From contig JAHBWT010000008.1 of NCBI GenBank assembly GCA_019636815.1, positions 1-64,000 on the forward strand: DNA of 64,000 bases, given 5' to 3'. Shown in pieces: positions 6,391-16,676 of the stretch; the stretch's first letter is position 1, and each line of letters opens with the position of its first letter. The translations under genes were made by a program, and so were the position numbers. The notes under the pieces were generated by a model that saw only the letters and a program-made list of their open reading frames with translations, was not told where the DNA came from and made no database searches. Source of the stretch: Nitrospira sp. Lineage in GTDB: Bacteria > Nitrospirota > Nitrospiria > Nitrospirales > Nitrospiraceae.

Positions 6391-9285
6391 ATGATGCCAC
6401 GAATACCACTCGCCACCTACCGCTTGCAGTTTAATCGCACTTTCACCTTTCAAGACGCGACGCAAGTCATTCCGTACCTGGACGACCTTGGCATCACGGA
6501 TCTCTACTGTTCGCCCTACTTCAGGGCCGTGCCCGGTAGCCTCCACGGGTACGACGTCGTGGACCCGACGACCCTGAATCCGGAAATCGGAAGAGAAGAA
6601 GACTACCGGGCGATGATCGATGAGTTGCATGGCCGTGAAATGGGACATTTACTGGATGTGGTCCCGAATCATATGGGCATCAGCCAGCAAATCAACGCAT
6701 GGTGGCAAGACGTTCTCGAGAATGGGCCGGTCTCACCGTACGCGTCGTTTTTCGATATCGATTGGGACCCGCTCAAAGCTGAACTGCGGAACAAAGTCCT
6801 CCTGCCGATCCTTGGGAACCAATATGGGGTCGTGCTCGAAAATCAGGAATTACAGGTAGAATATCAGGACGGGCGATACATCATCCGCTACTACGAGCAT
6901 CGGCTCCCAGTGACGCCCAAATCATCGGTCCGTATCCTGACCCATCGACTCAAGGATTTCGCTGAAGCCGAGGGCGCCAGCAGCCTCCATGTGATGGAGC
7001 TGGAGAGTATCATTACAGCCCTTACGCATTTACCGGCGCGAGATGCCCGCGATCCCCAGGCAGTCGTCGAACGCTATCGGGAGAAGGAGATTATCCGTCG
7101 TCGTCTCTCATCCCTGACGGACGGTCATGCGGCCATCCGGAGTTTTCTGGACGAGAATGTAAGGCAGATCAATGGGATTAAGGGTGACCCCCGGAGCTTC
7201 GACCTGCTCGACTTGTTGCTGAACGATCAGGCCTATCGCCTGGCCGACTGGCGGGTCGCGGCCGAAGAGATCAACTACCGGAGGTTTTTCGATATCAACG
7301 AGCTGGCCGCCCTGAGAATGGAGAACCCCGAGGTCTTTGAGGCGTCGCATCAGTTGGTGTTTCGATTGTTAAGAGAGAGAGCGGTGACCGGCCTTCGGAT
7401 CGACCACGTCGACGGTCTCTACGACCCGGCCGACTATCTCCAGAAACTCCAGGGGTGGGCGAGAAAAGAATGGCCGGAGGTCGCCGACTCCGAAAGCCGT
7501 CCGCTGTATCTGATCGTCGAAAAGATCCTTGGCGCCAACGAGCGGATTCCCGAGTCATGGCCGGTTCATGGCAACACCGGATACGATTTCTTGGCTCTTG
7601 TCAACGGGCTGTTCGTGCATCGCGCGAACGAGCGATCCATCGAGGCGGCCTATGCTCGTTTCGTCGACAAGGAAGACACGTTTGAGGAGTTGGCCTACCA
7701 ATGCAAGCGGCTGATCATGAATGTCTCGATGGCCAGTGAATTGAACGTCTTGGGCCATCAACTGAATCGATTGTCGGAGCGGGATCGACGGTCTCGCGAC
7801 TATACGCTCAACAGCCTGACGCATGCGATTCGGGAGATTATCGCCTGTTTCCCCGTCTACCGGACGTATATCACGGCGTCGCCTGAGGGGATATTGGATC
7901 GAGACCGGGCCTTTATTTGGCAGGCCGTGGCGAAGGCTAAACGGCGTAATCCGGCACTCAGCGGGTTGGTATTCGAGTTTGTTCGGGATCTGCTTTTGCA
8001 AGCGGCGGATTCTCGCCAGCCGCACGATGTCGAGCGGCTTCGATTCGTCATGAAGTTTCAGCAGACGACCAGTCCGGTCACGGCGAAAGGCATCGAAGAT
8101 ACGGCGTTCTACCGGTACCACCGACTGGTTTCATTGAACGAAGTGGGTGCCGATCCACAGCACTTCGGCACGACACCCACGATGGCCCATCAACAGCTGA
8201 AGGAACGGCAGGGCCGGTGGCCGGCCACCTTGTCGGCCACCGCGACGCATGACACCAAACGAGGCGAAGATGTGCGCATGCGAATCGCGGTGCTGTCCGA
8301 AATGCCGAAGCTATGGAGCCAGCGGGTGACTCAGTGGAGCAAGGCGAATCGCAAGTGGAAGGTTTCCGGAGAGCAGGGACTGGCGCCGAGTGCGGATGAT
8401 GAATATCTCCTCTATCAAACCTTACTCGGCGCATGGCCGCCGATTCCGCTCGATGAGCAGGGGTACGAAGGGTTTTGCGAGAGAATCCAGAATTACATGA
8501 ACAAAGCGATTAGAGAAGCCAAGGTCCGTACGAGTTGGGTCAATCCGGATCACGAGTATGAAGAGGCCATGCGCCAATTTGTGGCGGGGGTTCTCAATCG
8601 ATCCGAAGCGAAAGACTTCTTTGATGATTTCCTTCCGTTCCAGCGGAAGATTGCGCAGTACGGCATGTACAACTCGCTTGCGCAGCTGCTGATCAAGATG
8701 ACAGCGCCCGGCGTGCCGGATTTCTATCAAGGCACAGAGTTCTGGGACCTCAATCTGGTGGATCCGGATAATCGTCGCCTCGTGGACTTCAGTTTGAGGC
8801 AGACCGTTTTAGCCACGTTGAGGTCAGCCGGAGACTCGGCTGAGGTCCGACAAGCCCTCTTGAACGATCTTCTGACGCATCGGGCCGACGGGCGGATCAA
8901 ACTGTGGATCACCACAAAAGGCTTGCGGTATCGCCGAGAGCATGCCGGACTGTTCCAACAGGGCGAGTACGTACCACTCCAAGCGTTTGGGCCGAAGCGA
9001 GAGCACCTCTTTGCGTTTGCACGCATTCATGGAGACCAGGCCGCGGTCGTCGTTGTCCCCCGCCTGTTGGCTGGTGTGATCGAGGATCCAACCAAGCTTC
9101 CGGTCGGCGAAAGCGTCTGGGGCGATACGAAGGTGACGATGCCTTCGTGGAAAGACGGATCTCCCTATCGGAACATACTAACCGGCAGTCAATTGGCGAC
9201 GAGGTCGGACGACGGTCGCCAGGTTATCGCCGCCGCAGAGATCCTGAGGGATTGTCCGGTCGCATTGATGGAACGGATGGCATGA
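6391..9285 (+). CDS. treY: Malto-oligosyltrehalose synthase
   Basis: A 964-residue GH13 enzyme that isomerises the reducing end of alpha-1,4-glucans into an alpha,alpha-1,1 trehalose unit. It begins with PLATYRLQFNRTFTFQDA and the TreY-specific YCSPYFRAVPGSLHGYDVVD. GH13 motifs follow: LLDVVPNHMGI (region I), GLRIDHVDGLYDP with the likely nucleophile D338, VEKILGANE with acid E377, and TATHDTKRGEDVR (region IV). The length suits the family, which carries large insertions. The usual partner TreZ is not in the window. No clear ribosome-binding site precedes the tandem ATGATG; the first is used. Confidence 0.95.
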   Translation: MMPRIPLATYRLQFNRTFTFQDATQVIPYLDDLGITDLYCSPYFRAVPGSLHGYDVVDPTTLNPEIGREEDYRAMIDELHGREMGHLLDVVPNHMGISQQINAWWQDVLENGPVSPYASFFDIDWDPLKAELRNKVLLPILGNQYGVVLENQELQVEYQDGRYIIRYYEHRLPVTPKSSVRILTHRLKDFAEAEGASSLHVMELESIITALTHLPARDARDPQAVVERYREKEIIRRRLSSLTDGHAAIRSFLDENVRQINGIKGDPRSFDLLDLLLNDQAYRLADWRVAAEEINYRRFFDINELAALRMENPEVFEASHQLVFRLLRERAVTGLRIDHVDGLYDPADYLQKLQGWARKEWPEVADSESRPLYLIVEKILGANERIPESWPVHGNTGYDFLALVNGLFVHRANERSIEAAYARFVDKEDTFEELAYQCKRLIMNVSMASELNVLGHQLNRLSERDRRSRDYTLNSLTHAIREIIACFPVYRTYITASPEGILDRDRAFIWQAVAKAKRRNPALSGLVFEFVRDLLLQAADSRQPHDVERLRFVMKFQQTTSPVTAKGIEDTAFYRYHRLVSLNEVGADPQHFGTTPTMAHQQLKERQGRWPATLSATATHDTKRGEDVRMRIAVLSEMPKLWSQRVTQWSKANRKWKVSGEQGLAPSADDEYLLYQTLLGAWPPIPLDEQGYEGFCERIQNYMNKAIREAKVRTSWVNPDHEYEEAMRQFVAGVLNRSEAKDFFDDFLPFQRKIAQYGMYNSLAQLLIKMTAPGVPDFYQGTEFWDLNLVDPDNRRLVDFSLRQTVLATLRSAGDSAEVRQALLNDLLTHRADGRIKLWITTKGLRYRREHAGLFQQGEYVPLQAFGPKREHLFAFARIHGDQAAVVVVPRLLAGVIEDPTKLPVGESVWGDTKVTMPSWKDGSPYRNILTGSQLATRSDDGRQVIAAAEILRDCPVALMERMA

Positions 9286-9340
9286 TCGAGTTGCTGGTTG
9301 CACCAGACCAGCCTGGCGGCCACGAGTGAATTTTTAAGGC

Positions 9341-9358
9341 GCGGCGGCATTCCGCCGC
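9341..9358. repeat. GC-rich hairpin between treY and glgE
   Basis: GCGGCGG and CCGCCGC form a perfect 7-bp stem around a 4-base loop. No T-run follows on the plus strand, so it is not a canonical terminator; it may stabilise a processed mRNA 3' end or attenuate glgE relative to treY. Confidence 0.4.
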
Positions 9359-9422
9359 TTAATCGGGGAGAGAGCTGCGTCGCGCTCCGATGTTCGAGCC
9401 GTTTCCAAGGAGGTAGGCATAA

Positions 9423-11423
9423 GTGGGGTTTACGAGGAAATCAAAGCCTGAAGAGTGGTCACCTATCATTATCGAAGGGGTGCATCCTGAGGTCGATGGT
9501 GGGCGGTATCCGATCAAGCGTGAAGTCGGAGATCGGCTCGTGGCGTCTGCCGACATTTTCAAAGAGGGGCACGATGTGCTGGCCGCCGTGCTCCGGTATC
9601 GGACCATCAAAGAGACGATATGGCACGAGGCCGCGATGTCGCACATCGATAACGATCGATGGTCCGGTCACTTCGATCTCCATGAGAATACGCGTTATCT
9701 CTATACCATCGGGGCTTTCACAAACACCTTCGAATCATGGCGCCAGGAGGTGACAAAGAAATCCCAGGCGAGTGAGCGCATCGAGAGCGAGCTTTTGGAA
9801 GGGCGGGCCCTGGTCGAACGGGCGGCGAAACGTGCGGTGGAGCGGGACAAAACTCGATTGGAAGCGCTTCTCAAGCAATGGCGTCCGTCGGATACGCAGG
9901 AGGCCCAACTCGGTGTGGCGCTCGACGAGGAACTCTCTCAACTTGTAGAACGTCATCAGGAACGCACGGCTTGGACCTTGTATGATAGGGAGCTGGAGTT
10001 GGTGGTCGATCGTGTCCGTGCGCGATACGGAGCCTGGTATGAAATCTTCCCGCGTTCTCAAGGCAACAATCCTGAACGGGGATCGACCTTTCAGGAATGC
10101 GAGAAGCGATTGCCGGCGATCAAGGCGATGGGGTTCGACGTGCTGTATCTCACGCCGATCCACCCGATCGGGCGCACGAACCGCAAGGGAAAGAACAACT
10201 CCCTCGCGCCGACTCCGACGGATCCCGGCAGTCCGTATGCGATCGGGAACGAACAAGGGGGCCACGACGCCGTGGAGCCGAGTTTGGGCACGATCGATGA
10301 CTTCGATCGGTTCGAAAAAGCCGTGCGTGCGGAGGGGATGGAGCTCGCCTTGGACTTTGCCATTAACTGTTCGCCGGACCATCCCTACGTCAAACAGCAT
10401 CCGGAGTGGTTCGCCCGTCGTCCGGACGGTACGATCAAGTACGCGGAAAATCCACCCAAGAAGTACCAGGATATCTACAACGTCGATTTCTACTGCGACG
10501 ACTGGTTCGGGCTCTGGAATGAGATGAAACGGGTGATTCTGTTCTGGGCCGATCACGGGGTGAAAATGTTCCGTGTCGACAATCCGCACACGAAGCCGGT
10601 GGCTTTTTGGGAATGGCTGATCCGCGAAGTGCAGGACCGCCACCCGGACGCCATCTTTTTATCCGAGGCGTTCACCAGACCTAAAATGATGAAGGTGTTG
10701 GCCAAAGCAGGCTTTACTCAATCGTACACCTACTTCACGTGGCGCAACTTCAAGCAGGAACTTACGGACTACATGACGGAATTATCCCGCAGCGGCATGA
10801 AGGAATATTTTCGTCCTAATTTCTTTACGAACACACCGGACATTCTTCCGGAAATTCTTCAACATGGGGGACGGCCTGCCTTCAAGTTCAGACTGGTCCT
10901 TGCTGCGACGTTGTCCCCCTCATACGGCATCTACAGCGGGTATGAGCTGTGCGAAAATCGGGCCTTGCCGGGGAAAGAAGAGTATCTCGACTCGGAAAAA
11001 TACGAGTTCAAGGTCTGGGACTGGGATCGCCCCGGCAATCTCGTCGACTATGTGACGACGATCAATCGCATCCGGCAAGAGAATCCTGCCTTGCACGAGT
11101 TGGAAAATCTCGAGTTTTACGAAGCCGACAACGAACACGTTCTCTTCTATGGGAAATGCACGGTGGACCGTCGCAATATTCTGCTGGTCGCCGTCAATCT
11201 CAATCCTTTTCATGCTCAGGAAGCGCGACTGCGGATTCCGGTCGGCTCGTTCGGCATCAAACCGGACGAAATGTATCAATTGCACAATTTAATCACGCAC
11301 CAGCGCGATCTCGTGAAAGGCGAGGTCTATTCGGTTCGATTGGATCCGCAGGCCGAACCCGCTGCGATCTATGCCGTGCGGCGATGGACCCATCGGGAGC
11401 AGGAATTCGATTACTTCTTCTAA
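9423..11423 (+). CDS. glgE: Alpha-1,4-glucan:maltose-1-phosphate maltosyltransferase
   Basis: A 666-residue GH13_3 enzyme that transfers maltosyl units from alpha-maltose 1-phosphate to a growing alpha-1,4-glucan. An AAGGAGG precedes the GTG start. The family-specific N-terminal domain (residues 1-~200) starts with PIIIEGVHPEVDGGRYPIKR. Catalytic blocks are LDFAINCSPDHPYVKQHPEWF-like (310-330), MFRVDNPHTKPVAFWEW with nucleophile D386, and FLSEAFTRPKMM with acid/base E415. The NPHTKP motif is diagnostic for GlgE against other amylases. It sits beside its substrate-making partners, maltokinase and TreS. Confidence 0.96.
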   Translation: MGFTRKSKPEEWSPIIIEGVHPEVDGGRYPIKREVGDRLVASADIFKEGHDVLAAVLRYRTIKETIWHEAAMSHIDNDRWSGHFDLHENTRYLYTIGAFTNTFESWRQEVTKKSQASERIESELLEGRALVERAAKRAVERDKTRLEALLKQWRPSDTQEAQLGVALDEELSQLVERHQERTAWTLYDRELELVVDRVRARYGAWYEIFPRSQGNNPERGSTFQECEKRLPAIKAMGFDVLYLTPIHPIGRTNRKGKNNSLAPTPTDPGSPYAIGNEQGGHDAVEPSLGTIDDFDRFEKAVRAEGMELALDFAINCSPDHPYVKQHPEWFARRPDGTIKYAENPPKKYQDIYNVDFYCDDWFGLWNEMKRVILFWADHGVKMFRVDNPHTKPVAFWEWLIREVQDRHPDAIFLSEAFTRPKMMKVLAKAGFTQSYTYFTWRNFKQELTDYMTELSRSGMKEYFRPNFFTNTPDILPEILQHGGRPAFKFRLVLAATLSPSYGIYSGYELCENRALPGKEEYLDSEKYEFKVWDWDRPGNLVDYVTTINRIRQENPALHELENLEFYEADNEHVLFYGKCTVDRRNILLVAVNLNPFHAQEARLRIPVGSFGIKPDEMYQLHNLITHQRDLVKGEVYSVRLDPQAEPAAIYAVRRWTHREQEFDYFF

Positions 11424-11433
11424 GGGGCGACAC

Positions 11434-13014
11434 ATGCCGCAGGCCGGCCAATCTCCGTGGATCGATCGAGTCCGTTCCGCGCTCGAAGCGCAGGGGCGGG
11501 GACCGGTCATCGAGTATCTCCAGCGGCAGCGGTGGTTTCGTGGTAAAGGCCGGTCAGTGGCCGACGTCCACTTGGAGGATGGGTTCGAGTTGTCGTCTGG
11601 AGCGGTCCCGCGTTTGCTGGCGGTTCTGCTGGTGGAATATCGCGGTGGGGTTCAAGAGCGCTATTTGACACCGCTGTCGATCAGGCCGCGAGTAGACGGG
11701 GAGGAAGACGGGGCAATCGCCGCCGTGCCCGGCTCACCCACCTTTCAATGGGTCTGTGATGCCACGAGAGAAGACGATGTCTGGCGCGCATTGTACGCTG
11801 CCGTCGGAGGGGAAAAGGAAATCATAGGACATTCTGATTGTCTGATGGGATGGGTCTTACCTGGAAAGCAGGATGAATTGGCCGCACCGATCGATCGGGT
11901 CAAGGTCCTTTCGGCCGAACAGAGCAATACCTCGGTCGCGCTGGACCGGCGGGTGATCATGAAATTGATCCGAAAGCTGGACCTGGGCATTAATCCGGAC
12001 AGCGAGGTCCTGGAGTTTCTTACGACGCAGACCGCATGCCGAGGTGTGCCGCCGTTGCTTGGGCGTATGACGTACCACGATAACCACGTCGAGGAGAGGG
12101 GTGCTGAGGGAACTATCCTGGTGGTCCAAGGATTCGTCCCGAACAAGGGAGATGGTTGGAGTTACACGCTTACGCGGCTGGAGGAATTACTGAAGCCCAT
12201 CAGGGAAGGCGACAGGGACTGTCTGGGGATCCCATCGAAACAGGTACGTGACAAGTTGGATGCTTTCCTTGGAGAGATCCGCCACCTCGGAGTGCTCACC
12301 GGGACGCTCCATCTTGCGTTGGCATCGAATACGGAGCTGGACGCATTCCGCCCGGAGCCGATCACGGTCCATGACGTTGAAGGATGGCATGCGAAGATGA
12401 TGCAGCTGCTTACCGACGTGTGTCGTGATCTGCGAGGCTTGCCGGTCGAGCAGCAAACGCTGATGGGACTGTCCCTCGACGAAGCAAACGGTGTGGAGAG
12501 GGTCTGCCGGAATCGATTCGAGCAGCTCGGGATTTTGACGAAGGGGCGATCGGCAAAGGTCCGCCATCATGGGGACTATCATCTCGGCCAGGTCCTCAAA
12601 ACGGAAGATGGATTTATTGTGATCGATTTCGAAGGAGAGCCGGCTCGGCCGCTTGAAGAGCGCCGCGCGAAGGTCTGTCCCCTCAAAGATGTCGCGGGCA
12701 TGTTGCGGTCATTCAACTACGCGGCGCAAGCGGTGTTGCAACGGCACCGGCCGATCTCCGCTCCCGAGGGTGTCATCATGACGGATTGGGAACGGGCGGC
12801 ACGTGTGGTGTTTCTTGACGGGTATCGTTCGATCGCCGAACCCGGGAAGGTGAAGTTCTTGCCCGATACCTGGGAGGATGCGATGCGGGTCCTTCAGGTC
12901 TATGAGCTCGACAAAGCGTTGTATGAATTACAGTACGAATTGCACAATAGGCCGGATTGGCTGCCGATCCCGCTGCAGGGGATTCGAAGTCTCATGCACG
13001 AGCAGGTCGCGTGA
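11434..13014 (+). CDS. mak: Maltokinase
   Basis: A 526-residue kinase producing maltose 1-phosphate from maltose and ATP for GlgE. Ten bases after the glgE stop, the ATG is preceded by AAGGGGCGA. The N-terminal cap resembles TreS-fused maltokinases (QRWFRGKGRSVADVHLED). The C-terminal lobe has aminoglycoside-phosphotransferase-like motifs: VRHHGDYHLGQVL (catalytic loop, Asp at about residue 383) and VIDFEGEPARPLEERRAK (Mg-binding DFEGEP). In many bacteria this domain is fused to TreS; here the two are separate and split by the DUF5752 gene. Confidence 0.92.
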   Translation: MPQAGQSPWIDRVRSALEAQGRGPVIEYLQRQRWFRGKGRSVADVHLEDGFELSSGAVPRLLAVLLVEYRGGVQERYLTPLSIRPRVDGEEDGAIAAVPGSPTFQWVCDATREDDVWRALYAAVGGEKEIIGHSDCLMGWVLPGKQDELAAPIDRVKVLSAEQSNTSVALDRRVIMKLIRKLDLGINPDSEVLEFLTTQTACRGVPPLLGRMTYHDNHVEERGAEGTILVVQGFVPNKGDGWSYTLTRLEELLKPIREGDRDCLGIPSKQVRDKLDAFLGEIRHLGVLTGTLHLALASNTELDAFRPEPITVHDVEGWHAKMMQLLTDVCRDLRGLPVEQQTLMGLSLDEANGVERVCRNRFEQLGILTKGRSAKVRHHGDYHLGQVLKTEDGFIVIDFEGEPARPLEERRAKVCPLKDVAGMLRSFNYAAQAVLQRHRPISAPEGVIMTDWERAARVVFLDGYRSIAEPGKVKFLPDTWEDAMRVLQVYELDKALYELQYELHNRPDWLPIPLQGIRSLMHEQVA

Positions 13015-13069
13015 TAGGAGCACCGATGGCGTATAAGCCGATCAGAGACTACGGGGCTCATCATCCATC

Positions 13070-13744
13070 ATGACGACAGCCGGCACGGACAACCCATTTC
13101 GATTTCTGGGGTGCAGCGAGATTCAGGAAATTCTCGGCAAGCAGGCGGAAGACGAGCGCACCCTGGCCGAATTGTTGGAAGAGGTCCCGCTCGATTCCAT
13201 CTACTTCCATACCCATAGTTTCTTCTTGCGACATCGGTTCATTGAACGGACGTATCCCAACGATTTTGCCGAATGGGTGGGGGAGCAGGTGAGAGACCAC
13301 GTGCTCGCGGAACGGTTGTCGGTGGTGGACCCGTTCGAATACTCCAGCCTGGAGGCGCTGAGAGAAGATGTGGTGTCCTTGATCGACGACCATCTCTCCG
13401 GTCTCGCCACGGTGCCTCGCGCAGGATTCGGCACACCGTTTTACTTCAGCCGGTCCCGTATTCTGGAGATCCCGACCGGCTGGGAAGTACGAACGCTGCG
13501 GGAGTTTCGCGCGGCGATCGCGGAAGTGGATGTCAGCGTGATCTATTTCCACGTCTTCGAAGCGCACCTGCGCTTGCAACGGGAGGAGAACGATTTTTCG
13601 GCCTGGATTCGAAACGGACTGCAGTTGTCCGAATTGGCCGATCGTATGCGGGCGCTGAATCCTTACTTGGGCAGTCTTGAACGGCTGCGTTCCAACTTGT
13701 TGACGATGTGCGACGAGCAACTCGCAAAGGGTGGTCAAGAATAG
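13070..13744 (+). CDS. DUF5752 family protein
   Basis: A 224-residue soluble protein of a conserved family of unknown function (DUF5752). It looks like a duplicated fold: residues ~20-90 ([24 protein letters not shown]) and ~140-215 ([26 protein letters not shown]) share the pattern IYFH..........NDF.(E/A)W. No enzymatic motif is evident, though the paired histidines could bind metal. It lies between maltokinase and treS and ends just before the treS start. Its repeated association with glycosyltransferase and trehalose genes suggests a helper role (inference). No ribosome-binding site is obvious. Confidence 0.82.
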   Translation: MTTAGTDNPFRFLGCSEIQEILGKQAEDERTLAELLEEVPLDSIYFHTHSFFLRHRFIERTYPNDFAEWVGEQVRDHVLAERLSVVDPFEYSSLEALREDVVSLIDDHLSGLATVPRAGFGTPFYFSRSRILEIPTGWEVRTLREFRAAIAEVDVSVIYFHVFEAHLRLQREENDFSAWIRNGLQLSELADRMRALNPYLGSLERLRSNLLTMCDEQLAKGGQE

Positions 13745-13761
13745 GAGACGGCAACGACGTG

Positions 13762-15438
13762 ATGATGAGCACTGATCCTCTTTGGTATAAGGACGCGGTC
13801 TTCTATGAGATTCCTGTCAAGGCGTATGCCGACGGCAACGGCGACGGGATCGGCGACTTCCAGGGATTGATCGGCAAATTGGATTACCTTGAATGGCTCG
13901 GGGTGGACTGCATCTGGCTGTTGCCGTTTTATCCGTCGCCGCTCAGGGACGACGGCTATGACGTGGCGGATTTTCTCACCGTGGCAGAGCAATACGGCAC
14001 CTTCCAGGACGTCAAGCGGCTGTTGGACGAAGCCCATCGCCGCGGGATTCGGGTGATCGTCGATCTGGTCCTGAACCACACCTCCGATCGGCATGCGTGG
14101 TTTCAGGAATCGCGCCAGTCTCCTCAATCATCGAAGCGCGGGTTCTATGTCTGGAGCGAAACCGACCGCAAGTACGAGAAGGCCAGAATCATCTTCATCG
14201 ACACGGAAAAATCGAATTGGACCTGGGATCCCGAGGCGAAGGCATTCTATTGGCACCGGTTTTTCAGCCATCAGCCGGACTTGAATTATGCGAATCCCGA
14301 GGTGCAACAGGCCATGCTGGACACCATGACTTTTTGGCTGGATCAGGGGCTGGATGGATTCCGGTGTGATGCGGTTCCGTATCTCTTCGAGCGGGAAGGC
14401 ACGATCTGCGAAAACCTACCTGAGACGCACGACTATTTGAAAAATATCCGTCGGCGTATCGATGCCTCTTATCAAGGGCGTATCTTGTTGGCCGAAGCGA
14501 ACCAATGGCCCACGGACGTGCGGCCCTATTTCGGCGATGGAGATGAGTTTCACATGGCGTTTCACTTTCCCCTCATGCCCAGGCTCTATATGGGGGTCCG
14601 GAGTGAAACGCGCGACCCCATCATCGATATGTTTACTCACACGCCGGAGATTCCGCCGAACTGCCAGTGGTGCCTGTTTCTCCGCAATCACGATGAGCTG
14701 ACCCTTGAAATGTGTTCCGGCGAGGAACGGGACTACATGTATTATACCTATGCGCGGGATCCGTCCATGCGGCGCAACATCGGCATCGGCCGTCGGTTGG
14801 CTCCGTTATTGGACAATGACCGCAGAAAAATAGAACTTCTCCATAGCCTCGTCTTTACGCTGCCGGGCAGTCCGATCATCTACTACGGAGATGAAATCGG
14901 GATGGGGGACAACATCAAATTAAAAGATAGAGACGGCGTGCGGACGCCGATGCAATGGACGATGGATCGAAATGCGGGATTTTCTGGTTGCGACCCGGCG
15001 CAACTCTATCTGCCCGTCGTAGCGGATGCCGTCTATGGCTATCAGGCGGTCAACGTGGAGTCGCAGAAGGAGGCGCCTCATTCGCTTCTCCAATGGATGA
15101 AGCGGATGATCAGCGTCCGCAAGCGATTCCCGGCGTTTGGACGAGGAACCATCACGTTTCTGCGCCCAGCAAACGGGAAAGTCCTGGCCTATTTACGGCG
15201 GTACGACGACGTTGTGCTGCTGCTTGTTCACAATCTTGCCGAGTCATCGCAGGCGGTCGAGTTAGATCTCACCGCGTTTGCCGGCACGACTCCGATGGAA
15301 GTGTTGGGCGAGGCACGGTTTCCCACGGTGACGGAGCGATCGTATGTTCTGACGTTGGCTCCCTATGGGTACTATTGGCTCGACCTTACGTTGACGCCTT
15401 CGGATGGCGCATACGGGATCGAACAGATGGTGTTGTGA
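13762..15438 (+). CDS. treS: Trehalose synthase / maltose alpha-D-glucosyltransferase
   Basis: A 558-residue GH13_16 enzyme interconverting trehalose and maltose. It starts with the classic [18 protein letters not shown] and [10 protein letters not shown] segments; catalytic blocks are [16 protein letters not shown] (nucleophile D203), LLAEANQWP (acid E245) and [12 protein letters not shown] (transition-state Asp). The C-terminal beta domain is present but no maltokinase domain is fused. Possible starts are GTG 13759 and ATG 13762 or 13765; AGGAG (13743-13747) serves any of them. In the GlgE pathway it supplies maltose for maltokinase. Confidence 0.95.
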   Translation: MMSTDPLWYKDAVFYEIPVKAYADGNGDGIGDFQGLIGKLDYLEWLGVDCIWLLPFYPSPLRDDGYDVADFLTVAEQYGTFQDVKRLLDEAHRRGIRVIVDLVLNHTSDRHAWFQESRQSPQSSKRGFYVWSETDRKYEKARIIFIDTEKSNWTWDPEAKAFYWHRFFSHQPDLNYANPEVQQAMLDTMTFWLDQGLDGFRCDAVPYLFEREGTICENLPETHDYLKNIRRRIDASYQGRILLAEANQWPTDVRPYFGDGDEFHMAFHFPLMPRLYMGVRSETRDPIIDMFTHTPEIPPNCQWCLFLRNHDELTLEMCSGEERDYMYYTYARDPSMRRNIGIGRRLAPLLDNDRRKIELLHSLVFTLPGSPIIYYGDEIGMGDNIKLKDRDGVRTPMQWTMDRNAGFSGCDPAQLYLPVVADAVYGYQAVNVESQKEAPHSLLQWMKRMISVRKRFPAFGRGTITFLRPANGKVLAYLRRYDDVVLLLVHNLAESSQAVELDLTAFAGTTPMEVLGEARFPTVTERSYVLTLAPYGYYWLDLTLTPSDGAYGIEQMVL

Positions 15439-15469
15439 TGACGCGACACCGGACGAGGAAAACACGGAG

Positions 15470-16672
15470 ATGATGATCGGCGAGTTGGAACAGTACCGGG
15501 AGGTGGCGCCGAAAGGCACGATCGACTTTCTGCGCCGACTGAGCGATCTGGTACAGGGAAAACAGTTTCTCCATGTCAGCGCCGTGCGTTATGGCGGCGG
15601 GATGGCGGAGATTTTGCGGCGGTTGGTGCCGGTCATGAAAGCTCTGGGCATCGAAGCCCGTTGGGAAGTCATCGCCGGCACACAGGAATTCGCGGATGTG
15701 ACAAGGCGGATCGCGGATGGATTGCAGGGCAGACCTCACACCATCACGAACGAGATGTATGCCACCTATCTTGATATCACCGCCAGAAATGCGAGAGCCT
15801 TGAATCTCGATGCAGATCTGGTGGTCGTTCACGATCCGCAGCCCGCGGCCTTGATCGATCATCGAAAGGGCGGCAAGTGGGTCTGGCGTTGTCATTTGGA
15901 CATGGGGCGCCCCTACCGCTCGCTCTGGACACTGTTTCGTCGCCACGTCGTGAAATATGACGCCGCGATTTTCTCGCTTCCGGAATTCGCCCAGCGCCTG
16001 CCGATCCCGAAACTTTTGATCTATCCGTCGATCGATCCACTGACTGAAAAGAATCGGGAACTGTCTCGTGCGGAAATCGCGCAGGGACTCGATCGCCTCA
16101 GCATCCCAAAAGGCAAGCCCATCCTCTTGCAAGTCGCGCGGTACGATCGGTTCAAGGATCAGCTGGGGACGATACGAGCCTACCGAATCGTGAAGAAGCA
16201 TCATAATTGCCGGCTCGTACTGGCCGGGAGCGGAGTGCTCCACGATCCGGAGGGGGAAGCGGTGCTGGCTGAGGTGCAGGAAGCGGCCGGCAATGACCCT
16301 GATATCCATATTCTCCAGTTGCCGCCGGAAGCGAACCGAGAGATCAATGTCTTGCAACGGGCTGCCTCCATCGTGGTCCAAAAAGCGCTCAAAGAAGGAT
16401 TCGGCGTTGCCGTGTCCGAAGCCATGTGGAAGGGGAAGCCGGTCATCGGCGGAACCGCCGGTGGCGTGTCCGCACAAATCGTCGATGGTGCCACGGGGTT
16501 CATCGTCCATTCGGTTGAAGGCGCGGCATTTCGCATCCGGTATCTCCTGAGCAATCCGGGAGTGATGACCAGGATGGGCGCAACGGCGAAGGAGCATGTG
16601 CGGCGCAACTTTCTGATCACCCGGCACTTAGGCGACCACCTCACCTTATTAAAGCTGCTCTGTTCCGAGTGA
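15470..16672 (+). CDS. treT: Trehalose-forming GT4 glycosyltransferase (TreT-like)
   Basis: A 400-residue GT-B enzyme, likely joining NDP-glucose and glucose to trehalose (or the reverse). Family-typical segments: SAVRYGGGMAEILRRLVP near the N-terminus, VVVHDPQPAAL, VWRCHLDMGRP, then VARYDRFKDQLGTI and the GT4 E-x7-E motif in EGFGVAVSEAMWKGKPVI. The retained HxD pair (RCHLD) matches TreT and trehalose phosphorylase relatives; TreT and phosphorylase cannot be separated by eye. The start is one of two adjacent ATGs 32 bases after treS; frame upstream of them shows no homology. Confidence 0.88.
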   Translation: MMIGELEQYREVAPKGTIDFLRRLSDLVQGKQFLHVSAVRYGGGMAEILRRLVPVMKALGIEARWEVIAGTQEFADVTRRIADGLQGRPHTITNEMYATYLDITARNARALNLDADLVVVHDPQPAALIDHRKGGKWVWRCHLDMGRPYRSLWTLFRRHVVKYDAAIFSLPEFAQRLPIPKLLIYPSIDPLTEKNRELSRAEIAQGLDRLSIPKGKPILLQVARYDRFKDQLGTIRAYRIVKKHHNCRLVLAGSGVLHDPEGEAVLAEVQEAAGNDPDIHILQLPPEANREINVLQRAASIVVQKALKEGFGVAVSEAMWKGKPVIGGTAGGVSAQIVDGATGFIVHSVEGAAFRIRYLLSNPGVMTRMGATAKEHVRRNFLITRHLGDHLTLLKLLCSE

Positions 16673-16676
16673 CAGC

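Noticed and set aside
9341-9358. Rho-independent terminator after treY
   Set aside because: Good stem but no T-run on the plus strand; kept only as a hairpin.
9735-10643. 302-codon minus-strand frame under glgE
   Set aside because: Complementary to the catalytic GH13 region of GlgE, which explains the open frame.
15386-16627. 413-codon minus-strand frame under treT
   Set aside because: Antisense to a well-supported glycosyltransferase; composition is shadow-like, with no ribosome-binding site or domain.
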